Of a stretch of 64,000 nt of DNA, positions 12,113 through 23,700 are shown piece after piece. Below the pieces are notes generated by a model. The model saw only the letters and a program-made list of their open reading frames with translations. It was not told where the DNA came from and did not search any database. The position numbers were made by a program, and so were the translations under genes. How positions within the stretch are numbered: position 1 is the first letter of the stretch; each line of letters starts with the position of its first letter. Source of the stretch: Pyricularia pennisetigena (lineage: Eukaryota; Ascomycota; Sordariomycetes; Magnaporthales; Pyriculariaceae); NCBI RefSeq assembly GCF_004337985.1, contig NC_043743.1, positions 1,507,882 through 1,571,881 on the forward strand. The letters are read 5' to 3'.

Positions 12113-13255
12113 CTAGGAAATAGTACAGATTATTTTACCCCTGGTCACATTCTTTTCCAGTAGCTCATGGGCGTCCTTGATCTGCTCCCACGGGAAGACC
12201 TTGTCCACAAACACCCTGAGCTCGCCGGTTTCGAACTGCGGCAGGTACTCCTCCAGCTTGTCACGCAGCTTGCCCTGGTACTTCTCGTCGCGGGCCCTGA
12301 GGGTGCTGCCCTCGATGCGCAGCCGCTTGTACAGCAGCTGGGCGATGTCGACCTCCTTGGCGACGGTGCCGCTCAGCAGGCCGAGGCAGACGATCCTGCC
12401 CTCCTGCGCGGCGGCGTGCATGTTCTTGGCAAAGTAGTCGGCGCCGACAAAGTCCACGATCAGATCGACGCCCCGGCCCGCGGTGGCGTGGCGGACCTCC
12501 TCGGCCCAGTCCTGCGTCTTGTAGTTGAAGGCGGCGTCGACGCCCAGCTCCTCCCGCAGGAAGCCGCACTTGTCGTCGGACCCGGCCGTGCTGAAGACGG
12601 CGCCGGCGCCGGCGCGCCGGGCCAGCTGCGCCCCGGCTATGGACACGCCCGACGCGCCGGCGTGCCACAGCACCGTCTCGCCCTTGGCGAAGCCGCCGAC
12701 CACGTGCAGCGCCTGCGTCGCCGTGATGAAGGTCTCGGGGATGCCGGCGGCCTGCTCGTGGGTCAGGGCCGGGGGCTTGTGCAGCAGCATGCGGGCGCTC
12801 ACGGCGATGTACTCGGCGTAGGCGCCGCCGTAGGCCAGGCCGAAGACGGCGTCGCCCTCTTTGAAGGGGACGCCGTCGCCGTCGGCGGATGCGGAAGACG
12901 GACAGGAGGAGAAGTCGCCCAGGGACTCGATCACGCCGCTGAACTCGACGCCGAGCGTCTTGGGCGCCTGCGGAGGAACCGGGTACTGCCCCTCGCGCTG
13001 CAGGAGGTCCATCCGGTTCAGGCCAAACGCCGATACTTTGACCAGCACCTGGCCCGCGCCCGGGGTCGGCTTGGGCGTCTCGGCGTTGATGAACAGGGCT
13101 GATGCGGGACCCGCGCCGCCGCGTACGTCTTTTTTTTTTGGGCGGGACGGGGGAGACAAGTGGGTGGGTTGCGGTTAGTGGGGCTACAGCCGACTGATGT
13201 AAGTGAGGGCGTGGCTTGGCTTTGACTTACCGACTGCTTTCATTGTTTCGGGCAT
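12113..13255 (-). CDS. zinc-independent quinone oxidoreductase of the MDR family (PIG3/zeta-crystallin-like)
   Basis: A 25-nt first exon (13255-13231) and a second exon (13128-12113) join to 346 residues. The start gives MPETMKAV, then the 102-nt intron with donor GTAAGT, then DVRGGAGPASAL. The N-terminal GroES-like half contains VKVSAFGLNRMDLLQREGQY, in which the Asn-Arg-Met-Asp stretch is typical of quinone reductases that lack the catalytic zinc ligands. The Rossmann half carries the NADPH-binding glycine motif HAGASGVSIAG near the middle. The likely reaction is NADPH-dependent reduction of quinones in the cytosol, as in human PIG3 (TP53I3). The acceptor lies directly after a run of ten A instead of a pyrimidine tract, which is unusual. 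GC content is clearly higher than in the flanks. Confidence 0.88.
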
Positions 13256-15674
13256 TTTTTTTTTTTTTTATGTTGTTTTGTTAATATTCTTTGATTGCAG
13301 AGATGAGGAATTTGCGGGTTGGTTGCGCGACCAAAATGAAATTGGGTTCCTAACTATAAACCTGATGATAACTACCGTGCTATGAGGTCAGATTCCCACT
13401 TGTTTTGATGTGTGTTCTGTAGGTTGCTTACAAATGACGTGCGTCTACGGTGATGGATCCGATTATCTGGGTCCGATTTCACGTCAACTCCCGGGTTCGT
13501 CGTGTCTGGCTAGCTCCCGAATCCCATTGTAGTTGCTGCTTGAAGGATTCCCAAGGGCTGATGTCATGATGGTGTTATTTTCCTCGATTCTCTCTAGACG
13601 CATTCATTTACAATTTACCATACACTCTTTGCATTCGGGCCCGTCGCTGTTGGGCGCGTTTGCGCCACTCGAGGTATCGCGAGATATATCCAGGATAAAG
13701 ATATCTTAAAGCATGGAGTTTTCCTAGGTTGACTTTATTATCGGGCTGTCACGGGAGAATTCCCGCTGTTTTTATTTTATTTTTATTTTTTCTATATCTG
13801 AAGGGCTTTTGTGCCCGTCTCAAATATCGCACCGAGCCTAGTGGGCAAGTTATACTTGTGACGATAATTAACATACTTGACAAAACGCTCGTATAAGCCT
13901 GGCAACGCTGACAACACATCTCCTCCCCGGCTGACATGGCAGCAGCAGCAGTCACAGGAGGAAGTAGACAAACAAGCATCATGACAGCCGGAAGCTACGG
14001 AAGTGCCAATGTACAGTTGGAAAAAGGTTAGCCTATAATACTTTTTGTCACCGGAAAGGTCCGTTTAAGGTTGACATTTTTAGGGGGAGAAAGGCGTCCC
14101 ACAAGCGTGCAAATAGACGTGCCAATGGTTTGTCTGCTTTGTATGTAGTTATAATTAATAGCCAGTTGGTAAAGCTGATTGGATGGAATGCAAACGAGTT
14201 GCTAATATTGTGGAACGGGAGATGATGGGATAAGATCTAAAAAAAAAAAAAAAAAACCCAAACCCAAAACCTAGTGGCTGGTTCTAGAAATACGTGAACT
14301 CTTTTTACTGCCAGTGCTATAGGAGCAACATTATATGTCTCGGCCATTAACAACAACAAGCCAAGATTGGGCTAAATATTGTGTTTTGAGCTTGCGCTCA
14401 GCGTGGACCGCCAACTAAGGGAGTTGGAAGTGGTGCTTTAGGGAAAGGACCAGGTTTGTTCCATGGAGCGAAACCCACCAACCACACAAGATCGCGTGGG
14501 TGACGGGATTGTTGAAGCCGTGCGCATTGCAACGTCTTTTTTTCTCCCATACGCCGACTCTATTTCTTGAACGACGATCTCAAGGTCAAAGTGCTAGAGA
14601 TGCACTGAGGATTTCGTGATGTGCACAAACAATCGTTCGTGGGGTATGGAACAGAGCCACCCACACACCTGGACATTCGTCCAAGCGCGTGTCATCCCAA
14701 AGTCGCGTCTAAAATGAAATGAAATCAAGAAAAAGCAAGCAAACAAAAACAGGCGATCGGCTGTGTTGCGCAGGACGACGGCTGACTTTGCCGGGTAGAA
14801 TCTACTGCGCGCGGCTAAAAATTCGAGTGAGGGATTAAAAAAAAAAAGAAAAAAAAAAGGGAGAGATAAAAATAAAAACCTTGCTTACATTTGGGTGTGA
14901 TGGTGGAAATTAGAGGATTCAAAGAGAAGAAGAAAAACAAAAAAAAGTCCCCCAAGAATGCGTAGCACAACTACTATACCACCATCACACTCCCAGTCAG
15001 TCACGGGCAAGAGATGATTAATGATTCAGCCGACGGCTTGTCTATCTATCACCTTTAGGCAACTGACAGATGATAGCTTATCACGGGAAACTCAATTAAT
15101 TGATGTTCGTATGGGGCAGATATGAGACGCCTAATATGGAGATCGCTTGGCCGGGCAAAGTTGTACTGTAATTTCGTTGTCGCCTATGGACAATATATGT
15201 ACACAGATACAGTACGATTCAACAGGTCGCCATGGAGAGAAACAAGTCACTTTGGACTCCCTTGGCCGACGATCCGGCTTGTTCCTTAAGCTACGTTTCA
15301 GTGACCAACCGATGGGAACCGGCATAGGTGAAATGTAATGTAATAATTACCGTGCAAGAAGGAGAAGCATGCAATAATACAGAGCCAGCCCGTTTGCCGT
15401 TGACCGCTTGACAAACCAAGGCAAATTGACCAGCCAAGATCCCTGCCCAGATCTTGTCGCTGGTTGTTTGCAACTTTGTTCGCCTACCAGCCCTGGGCCT
15501 CCCTTGCAAGGCAAAAGGTGGGGTGGATCCTGTCATCCCAAGTTGACTCGACATGGAAATTGTCCAAGAGAGGATGGATACGAGCACGAAATTACCCCAA
15601 GTTTAATATCTCACTTGGCCACTTTCGATTTTGAATTTTGATATAATGATACTCGCGAGTCTTGGAAGCTTGTC

Positions 15675-15709
15675 TACTGTACTGTACTGTATTGTACTGT
15701 ACTGTACAA
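15675..15709. repeat. TACTG pentanucleotide microsatellite
   Basis: About seven tandem copies of TACTG, with one ACTGT-to-ATTGT change in the middle. It lies in intergenic DNA. Confidence 0.85.
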
Positions 15710-17286
15710 TGCTTGCTCGCCACTAGCCGCACAACGGACGAAACGATCCAGCAACCACCGATCTGAATCCATCCAGCCATCTCTATGGCTTGATTGCCTT
15801 CCTGCCAAGTTAACGAAACCCGGGAGCCTTGTGGAACTCGGGCGCGGCGCCTAGGTTCCAGAACAACAACTGCGGTACGGAGTAATGCGGAGGAGGATAG
15901 CCCCGGGAGATGAACAATCAGTAAGTGCTTTGAACCAAGGGTACATACAAGCCAGTACCGAGGCTTGATAGTCCCGCCCAAACTCGTAACCAAAGAAAGA
16001 GAAAAAAAATGACTGGCATTCATGATGGGAAAAAGGAGATAATTCAGGGGGAGAATAGAACGAGAATACATGCGATCAAAAAAGAAAGAAAAATACCCCC
16101 TTCATAGTGGCTTGTGCTCTGCAATTTGCAGCCGCGGTTCCCTACAATACGCGATGTCAAGGAATATCGACAGCTCGCTCCTCTCTTCGACACAAATCAT
16201 CATCAGAAAATGGCCTGTCTTGTGGCTGATTGCTTCCGGGAAATCATCAACTGCGGCCCAAGCCAATGAGAGGACTCCAGTACCCACTGTAACCCCTGAG
16301 CTGAGTGCCATCAAGGGCCCTATTGGGAACCGGGGTGAGACCCTTGGCCCCACCAACCAACGGTCGTTGTTCGCAGTGAATCAGAGGCGTACCTTATTGG
16401 CGACACACAAGAAATCATGTCGCTGACAGATCAGAAAAAAAACACACACACACACACACAAAAAAAGAAAACCAAGACAAGAACACAGCCTTTCCAGCCC
16501 CAGATCACTAGTGTCGAGGAGAAGCGCGCACATGCTCGCCATGGCTTGTTTTTTTCTTTTCTTTGACCGGGGGTGGTTTTGCTCACAAAATCCAAGCTTG
16601 CTCGGAGGCTTTTGCTAGGCTCGAGCAGAGGAGAAAAGAGAGCCGCCATCCCCGGTGAACTCATTTCCGGAGTGGACCCACCACACCCACTTTGTCAACC
16701 CATAGCATCCTTGACTGTAGACCAGAAAGAGCTGGGCGTGCTGGGCATCTCATCGATACCCCTGCCTGTTTTGCTGGTACCTGCAGCAAAGACAGACGCA
16801 TGGAGGCTGTTTGCCGCCTGGGCAACCGTCCTGGTTGGCTGGAGGGCCACTGGATACTTTTCGTCACCAGACAAGAAGAGGTGTCATCCAAGCCCATCAT
16901 TACGCCAGATCGGGGTGGATTTGACAAGCACTGCAGCTAATGACTGACTTTGGAGCGATTGAGAGGGCGTTAAGAAAACAGAGAGAGAGAGAGGGGAAAA
17001 AATAATGGCCGAAAAAAAAAAAGAAGCTTACCACTGCAGTCCAACATGTTCACCTGATAAAGAGCGCGACTCAGCAGCCAATATACGTACGATACCTTAG
17101 CTAGGTACAGTACCATAGTAAGCTGCCCACCGGCGTAGCCCAGTCGGAAGCGCCCGACCCTTACCTATTGGTTGTTGGTCAATGCTTTCGATCTGCTCAA
17201 GAAACAAGAACGACAAAAAGAAAAAAGATCAGGAGCAAATTGCAGATTACAAGTGAGGCTTGTCGAAATCCACCACAATTCACCGG

Positions 17287-17319
17287 NNNNNNNNNNNNNN
17301 NNNNNNNNNNNNNNNNNNN
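17287..17319. other. assembly gap (33 N)
   Basis: A run of N characters. The true length and content are unknown. It sits about 770 bases upstream of the Ccg-6-like start codon. Confidence 0.98.
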
Positions 17320-17825
17320 TTCGAACAATCTTTAACGCTTTGCCGAAGCCGCCCGCCCAGGAAACGCCCTACTCGGGGAGGATTAGCCCAGGCCAGCTTT
17401 GTGATTTGACGCCTGCCCGAGATGAGTCTCCTCAAGCCCACCAGGGGAAACTGGGTCCTGAGATGACATCCCGCCGGGTCCAGGTCACAGTGTTTCCTGG
17501 GCTCTGGGGGGTCACTTGTATTTTTTTGTGTGCGGGTTGGGTGGGTGGCGCCTCTATTCGCTCCCCCTCTGGGCGTTGAATCCTTGTCGGTCGACCACCC
17601 GCTCGCCCGCCCGCCCCCCTCTTACCACGCGCTACCAGATGCTGGGTTTGCTGTAAGCATCGCGTCCGGCCCACGGTGGGTGTCAACCGACCAAAGACCC
17701 GTCAAGCCCATCCATCCATCCACCCCTGGTCGCCCATATTTTTTTTTTTTTTGGGGCCTAAGCTGACGATTGACACCTCCCTGGGAGTAGGAAGTGGGCG
17801 GGAACTAGTTTGAGCCTTTTTTGCA

Positions 17826-17900
17826 TATAAGAAATTGGTCGCTCACCTACGCTCTTCTCTCTCTTCCTCCTTTCTCTCCTCACCCACACACGCTCGTTCG
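17826..17900 (+). promoter_or_regulatory. TATA box and CT-rich initiator region of the Ccg-6-like gene
   Basis: A TATAAG element at 17826-17831 is followed by a pyrimidine-rich stretch of mixed CTCTT/CTTCC units at about 17850-17882. TATA plus a CT block just before the transcript start is common in strongly expressed filamentous-fungal genes. It implies a 5' leader of roughly 200 nt before the ATG at 18057. The transcription start itself is inferred. Confidence 0.5.
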
Positions 17901-18056
17901 AAGCCTAATACACCCTGACTTTTTAGTCAATTTCACTCGTTATCCACGAACCAAACAAAACCACCAAGTCTTTCAGACTATAATCCTCAAGCTCCTTTTT
18001 AAGAGTTTTTAATAATACCCACACTCCTTTTTTTCAACGACCTTAAATCAGTCAAA

Positions 18057-18625
18057 ATGCAGTTCTCCGTCGCCGCTGTCCTTGCCTTCGCCGCTGCCGG
18101 CGTTTCGGCCTCCGCCTTCAACAACGGCACCCAGGTCTACGTCACTGAGGTCGTCACTGCCCTGACCACCTACTGCCCTGTTGCCACTCAGATCACCGCT
18201 GGTGGCAAGACCTACACCATCACCTCGGTATGTGCTTTTCTCTGTCGCGCCGGGTGGAGAATAGGGATGCGACGTGATCTCCAGGTCCCCGCGATCCCCT
18301 GACATTTGCTAGTCATGTGCACGCAACACCTTGCTAACCCGACTCCCTCCAGGCCACCACCCTGACCATCACCGACTGCCCTACCGGCTGCACCGTCACC
18401 AAGCCCGTCTACACCTCCAAGGTCGTCGACTGCAAGACCTGCAACGGTACCACCGCCGCCCCTCCCCCGGTTGTCCCCACCAAGACCGGCGGTGTCCCCG
18501 TCCCCGTCGGCACTGGCTCTGCCACCGTCTCCAAGCCCCCCTCGGTCCCCACCGCTGGTGCCGCCAAGGTCGCCCTCTCCGGCGCCGGTCTTGCCGGTCT
18601 CGTCGGCTTCGCCGCCCTCCTGTAA
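18057..18625 (+). CDS. small GPI-anchored cell-wall protein, Ccg-6-like
   Basis: Two exons (18057-18227, 18353-18625) with a 125-nt intron (GTATGT, GCTAAC branch, CTCCAG) give 147 residues. The start gives a signal peptide (MQFSVAAVLAFAAAGVSASA). The core VYVTEVVTALTTYCPVATQI and TLTITDCPTGCTVTKP, with a few conserved cysteines, matches small fungal wall proteins related to Neurospora clock-controlled Ccg-6. A Pro/Ser/Thr-rich stalk and a small-residue hydrophobic tail (LSGAGLAGLVGFAALL) fit a GPI attachment signal. Codons are strongly C-ending, as in highly expressed genes. The TATA element upstream agrees with strong transcription. Its role is probably structural in the wall; clock control is not visible in the sequence. 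Confidence 0.88.
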
Positions 18626-20789
18626 ATTTCCCACCGCATATAAACGGCCTCATCGCCGTCGGTAGTCACCAAACCATGCTAGTCCATCAAGCCATGGTGT
18701 GAACCAGGCCGCCGCAGAACAAAAATCGACGATGATGGGGAAGGAGGGGAGAGTGTGACGAAGATTACGACATTTCAGCTTTGGGCTTGATTTGGCTTGA
18801 CAACCACAATTGTTGCATCGCACTATGGAGTTTTGTACTTTTTTGACTTTACAAAGGGCGCAGAAACGGCCACGCGCATGCAAATCAGGGAAATAGGGTA
18901 CCTTGTTTGGAGGGTGGTTTTTCGACATGAGCGGAAAACTGTTTCTTTTGTGTGGTTGGAAACTCTTCTCTTGGGGCTCAAAAAGAGCTGCTTTCCCGCG
19001 CAGAGAGGATCCCCTTTGGTCTTTTTACGTGTGTTGCGGTCTCCTTTTTGAGAAATCAAAAAAACAAAATCAACAAAAAATACAAAAAAAATCTTGGGAA
19101 AACGAAAAAGTCAATGTTGCACCAGCCAAAGAAAACCACCTTTTGTGTTTTCTCTATTCTGACAAAAGTATATAACCTAAAGAGCAACACTTTTTCGTAT
19201 CCCATCCCAACACAGAAGGGAAAGCCTTTCCGAACAAAAAAAAAGTCAAACAAAGCTTTCTGGCCCCACCATCTGCTCACACATTTCCCTATAGTCGCAT
19301 CATGTTCCGTCCTTGCTCCCCTCGGTGAAAATGGTTACTTTTCTTGTTCTTCCTTATGCATGCCGGGGCCTCGCATGGGATCGGGGGCGCTCCTGTCAGC
19401 CAGCAAAAGTGTCTTGGGCGTCTGCAAGAGGGTGGTGAGAAGCAGGTACAAGAACAAGAACAAAAAAAAAAAAAAAAAGGTTAATATTTGTCGAAACGCA
19501 ACATCATGCTGCCCGTCACCCTCCCAGAGCCTCTGAGCCGTTCCGTTCCGAGTTCTCCGGAATCCTAACCTGATGATCTTGACGTCTCTTTGGGGGGGTT
19601 TCTCGAAATCAAATGTGCAAGCTTACCTCACATCTATACGACGACAAATGGGACAAAAAAAGGGACACCGACTATCGAGAGGCGGAATTATCTCCCCCTC
19701 GCGCAAAAAAAAAAAAAAAAAAAAAACCAGTCTCGGTCCGTCGACTGGTCCATCACCCAAACTACCCAACGCCCTCCTCCCCCGTACCTGTCAGGATCTA
19801 GATTCCCCTCCCGGAGGTAATGGAGCGAGGACGACGGCGTGCCAGCTGGGAAAGCTAGTTGACTTGCCCTGCGCCGTCTGATTTTTTTTTTTTTTTAATC
19901 CCTTAGTTGGGCTCTTGGTGACCGGCTCCCGCCACATTTTGTTCGTCTCAATAATTTGCACAGTAAACTTACTACTACTTTGACGTGACGGAAGCGACGT
20001 AAGATTTCTCTCTCTCTTTTTATTTTCTCCTGTCTGACATGTCTGCTTTTTTTTTTTCCCCATTCCCCCCATGTAGTTCAGCTCCCCTGAACCATCTCAA
20101 GTAGACAACTGATCGATCATGCCATCTGAACTTGACAGGGTTTTGTGATGTAGGGCGGTTCTTAAATCTAAAGGTGTGGCTGCATGGGCCGTCCTTTTTG
20201 CTTCTTATATGATTCGTCATGGAGCCACACATCAGCAGCACGTACTCAGACATGTCACATCACGCATCTTCCAGGTGTTACTTTTCACCCACGATGCTTT
20301 TTGCTGCACTAGAACTGTATTGGAATGATGTAGGTTAATCGATTATCTCTATCTATGTGAGCAGCGCGTTTCTTTTTGCCGAGTCCAAAAGCCTATGCAT
20401 CTTTAATCTCCATTATGATCTTTTTGTTAACAACCCAACGCCTCTCTGCCTCTGTCCCGCCTTGTCTGGACCGATATCCAGGTGGAGACAAGCTAACTAA
20501 GTCTTAAAAAAAAAAAAAAAAAAGGCTTGCGCATCATTGTCTCTATCCTATGCAGGCAATGCTCGCTTGCTTCAGAGCAAAATTAAAACAAAGGGGGAAA
20601 AAAAAAAGGAAAATGGCAAGACAGGCGCAAAATCAGAGCTTTGCAAAGCATAACTTTTGACAACATGTCCCCAAGGTCAAAGTCTAATGCACAAGCAGCC
20701 ACTCTATGCTGCCAAAGAAAAGCATCCCTGAATTGTCGGTAGAAGTGTCAAAGTCATCGATGAGTCTAGGTGATTAAAACGCAATGCAA
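18626..20789. other. 2.2-kb convergent spacer rich in homopolymers
   Basis: This lies between the 3' end of the Ccg-6-like gene and the 3' end of the Mit1-like gene. It holds A runs at 19460-19478, 19705-19726 and 20505-20523 and several shorter ones. A 194-codon frame at 18952-19536 is Lys/Asn-rich low complexity and is rejected. No gene is supported. Confidence 0.5.
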
Positions 20790-23700
20790 TCATGCCTTCT
20801 CGCCTCCAACATCAGGAACAGCTTGTACAGCCTGTGCGGCGTGGAAAGCTCTGAGATGCCTAAGCTTCTCCTGTAGTGCATTCCTTATATGCACCTTGTC
20901 CTGACTAGTCGAAGTACGTAAAGCGTCAATGGTAAGCCTGAGCGACAATTCGCATGTCGTATCAATAGGGCACCGTGCTTGCGGGTGATGCGGCAGACAG
21001 CAGTTGTCACAGAGCCTTCTTAAACCTGCCTCAACAACTGGCTGCTGTATTGTTGATATTGGCCCGGCGGTCCCGTTGAGCCCTCCCGGGATTTGGGAAC
21101 AGAACTGTGGCTGTCCAAGGGAGGGTAATGGCTGCTGTATTGTTGTTATTGGCCCGGCGGTCCCGTTGAGCCCTCCCGGGGTTTGAGAACAGAACTGTGG
21201 CTGTCCAAGGGAGGGTAATGGCTGCTGGACAGGTCGGTTCGAGAGTTCCATTTGTATTCCGGGGGCGCTAGCTCTTCTCTGCGGTTGGGGAGCACCGTTG
21301 ATGTGCCGGGAGATGTAATCGGGTATGGGAACGGCCGTAGTGGAGATGCGTCTGGGGTCAGGAGGGAGCTGTTGAGCTGGTGGGTTGGAGATTTCTGGTT
21401 TGTGTTTTTGTTAGTATGCTTAGAGGCCAATTTAACAGGGGTGAAGACGTCAGTAGAAGGAGGAGTTTCAAAGTCCGCCGCGCTTGCGTCGGGCTCATGA
21501 ACTCCGGCTGTGGTTGATACAGCTACCGAGTCCTCGGCAGCGCTCGCCTTGGATGCTGCCGGTGGACCGCTGGCCTTGCTAAGCCCTCGCCTTTTGAGCG
21601 TCTCGGGCGGGGATTTGGGCGTTTTGATCTGTGGTGTTTGCGGAGCTAGCAATTTTGCCGGAGACTTGAACGGTGTCTTCACTGGAGTTTTTGCCAGGGT
21701 CTTGACTGGGGTTTTGACCGAAGACGCTCTCTGTCTGCGCCTTTTCCTTGCTGGCGTACCTTTGAGAATGGGATTTTCATTCCTATCGAGTTCCTCGTCG
21801 CTGCTCGCATCGCTTCCGCCAGCTGATCCCTCTTCGTTGGCCACGAAATCCTCATCCTTCTCAGATTCGCTCTTTTGGCCTTCGTTCTCATTCATCGTAT
21901 ACTTGACATTCTAATAAAAGAAAACACACACAATCGTTAGTCATTCATTGCATCAACAGAGAAACGAGCTGGTTTTGCCTCACCTGACGTCTACGACCGC
22001 CACGACCGTACACCTGGGCGTTCTTTTCGGCCTCGCGTTGGGCCAACAGCTCACGCTCTCGTATGATCTCATGCCATGCGCTTGAGCCCATCACATCAGC
22101 GCCGGTTTCCGCAACATCAAGGTCGTCTGCCAACGCTCCTTTGTCGTTTTGCCATACGCGAGCCAATGTGAACTCGCGATCGCGCTTCTCTTTGTCATTG
22201 AGCTCGGGGTTGACGAGGTGCGAACGGTCGAGCAGCTTTTCGATCGAGTTGTCATCGTACTTGATGACCTCTTTTTCATTGTCATCATTAAACAGTTGCT
22301 CAGCGCCGTGCTTCAGAATCGACTCCAAATCATCGGGCACCACCTCCTCGTCGTCCATGGTCTCGATCAGTACGTGATCCAACGCCATCTTCTTGCGACC
22401 GATTTGCATAATCTTCTCCTCAACGGACCCTTTTGTCATCAGTTGGAAGCACAAAACTTTGTTCGTTTGTCCGATTCGATGGGCGCGAGACAACGCCTGC
22501 AGGTCCTGATGCGGATTGAAATCCGGGTCCATGATGATCACGGTATCGGCCGTAGCCAGGTTGATGCCAACTCCGCCAGCACGAGTGGACAGCAGGAACG
22601 CGAAAAGCTCGGAGCCTGGAGCATTGAATTCGTCAATCCGCTTCTGTTTCTCCAAACTACTCATGCTTCCGTCGAGACGCTGGTACAGGAAGCCTAGACC
22701 GGCAAGAAAATCCTCAATGATGTCCAGCTGATTGAGAAATTGACTGAAGAGCAGGACCCGATGCCCCTTTTCTTTAAGCTTGGGAAGCATTCGACTGAGC
22801 AGGACAAGCTTTGGAGATGCTTCGATCAGGTTGCGCTGCATCGTTTCAGGGTCGAGAGTAGTATCTTCGACATCGCGGCTGTAGACAAAAGGATGGCAAA
22901 GACATTTGCGTAGCTGCATCAGAATGTTGTTGAGCGAGCCTCGCTCCTTGATGCCCATCTTGTTTTTTGCGAAAATGGCCTGGATCAGTAGTGGGCTTTT
23001 GGTCATTATAGACTTGCACAGTTTTTCCTGAACAATTGACATGGTGACCGGAACGATCACCTGTCCCATGGGCGGCAGGAACTTGAGAACTTCAGCTTTG
23101 GTGCGTCGCAAGAAGTATGGCTTGATTTCATCATGCAGTTGAGGGATGTTTTCTTTGGTCAGTTCCGCGAACCTCTCATCCAACTTGGCTGCGTTCTTGC
23201 TGCTGTCGATAAACTGGATCAGGTTGAACAGTTCCCTTTTGTTGTTTTGCAGTGGTGTTCCCGTAAGCAGTATACGGAAAGGGATTTTCATGGCCCTCAG
23301 CGCGAGATAGAGTAGGTTTTGGTCGTTTTTCAGTCGTTGACCCTCATCGACCACTAGGGCTTTCCAATGGACGTTCCTGAAGTAGGTCCGAGTTGACACG
23401 TCAGAAGCCGAATCGTATGACATGACGACCACATGAGCCTTCATGTTATCCATCCCATCCGGAAACAATTCGTTCCTGAGAGCGAGGTCCTGAGGTACTT
23501 TTCCTCCGTGGTAACAGACTACTCGCAGATCCGGTACCCATTGCTTGATTTCTCGTCGCCAATTGGGGCATGTCGAATTGGGAACAACGACCAGGAACGG
23601 CCAGCATTTGGGCTGATTCAGCGCAAGCGCCGCCATGAAAGCACAGATCTGAATGGTTTTGCCGAGGCCCATTTCGTCGGCGAGCACACAACTCCTCAGC

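Larger units (their letters stand above)
13256..18056. other. 4.8-kb spacer with simple repeats and an assembly gap
   Basis: No frame here shows a recognisable domain or a believable exon chain. It contains A runs (14239-14255 and 14838-14858), a TACTG pentanucleotide repeat (about 15675-15709), an AC repeat (16442-16460), a G/A-rich stretch near 16980-16995 and an N gap. The last 250 bases belong to the promoter and leader of the Ccg-6-like gene. A 159-codon minus-strand frame at 15592-16071 crosses the pentanucleotide repeat and looks like chance. Confidence 0.5.

Noticed and set aside
12167..13102. 311-codon plus-strand frame
   Set aside because: It is the antisense shadow of the GC-rich quinone oxidoreductase gene and has no domain of its own.
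15592..16071. 159-codon minus-strand frame
   Set aside because: It crosses a TACTG microsatellite, has no domain and no supporting splice pattern.
17118..17210. tRNA-like stretch with an A-box-like TAGCCCAGTCGG
   Set aside because: No proper B box and no matching acceptor stem downstream; the phrase alone is not enough.
18952..19536. 194-codon plus-strand frame
   Set aside because: Lys/Asn-rich low complexity over A runs in a 3' spacer; no ATG in good context and no family.
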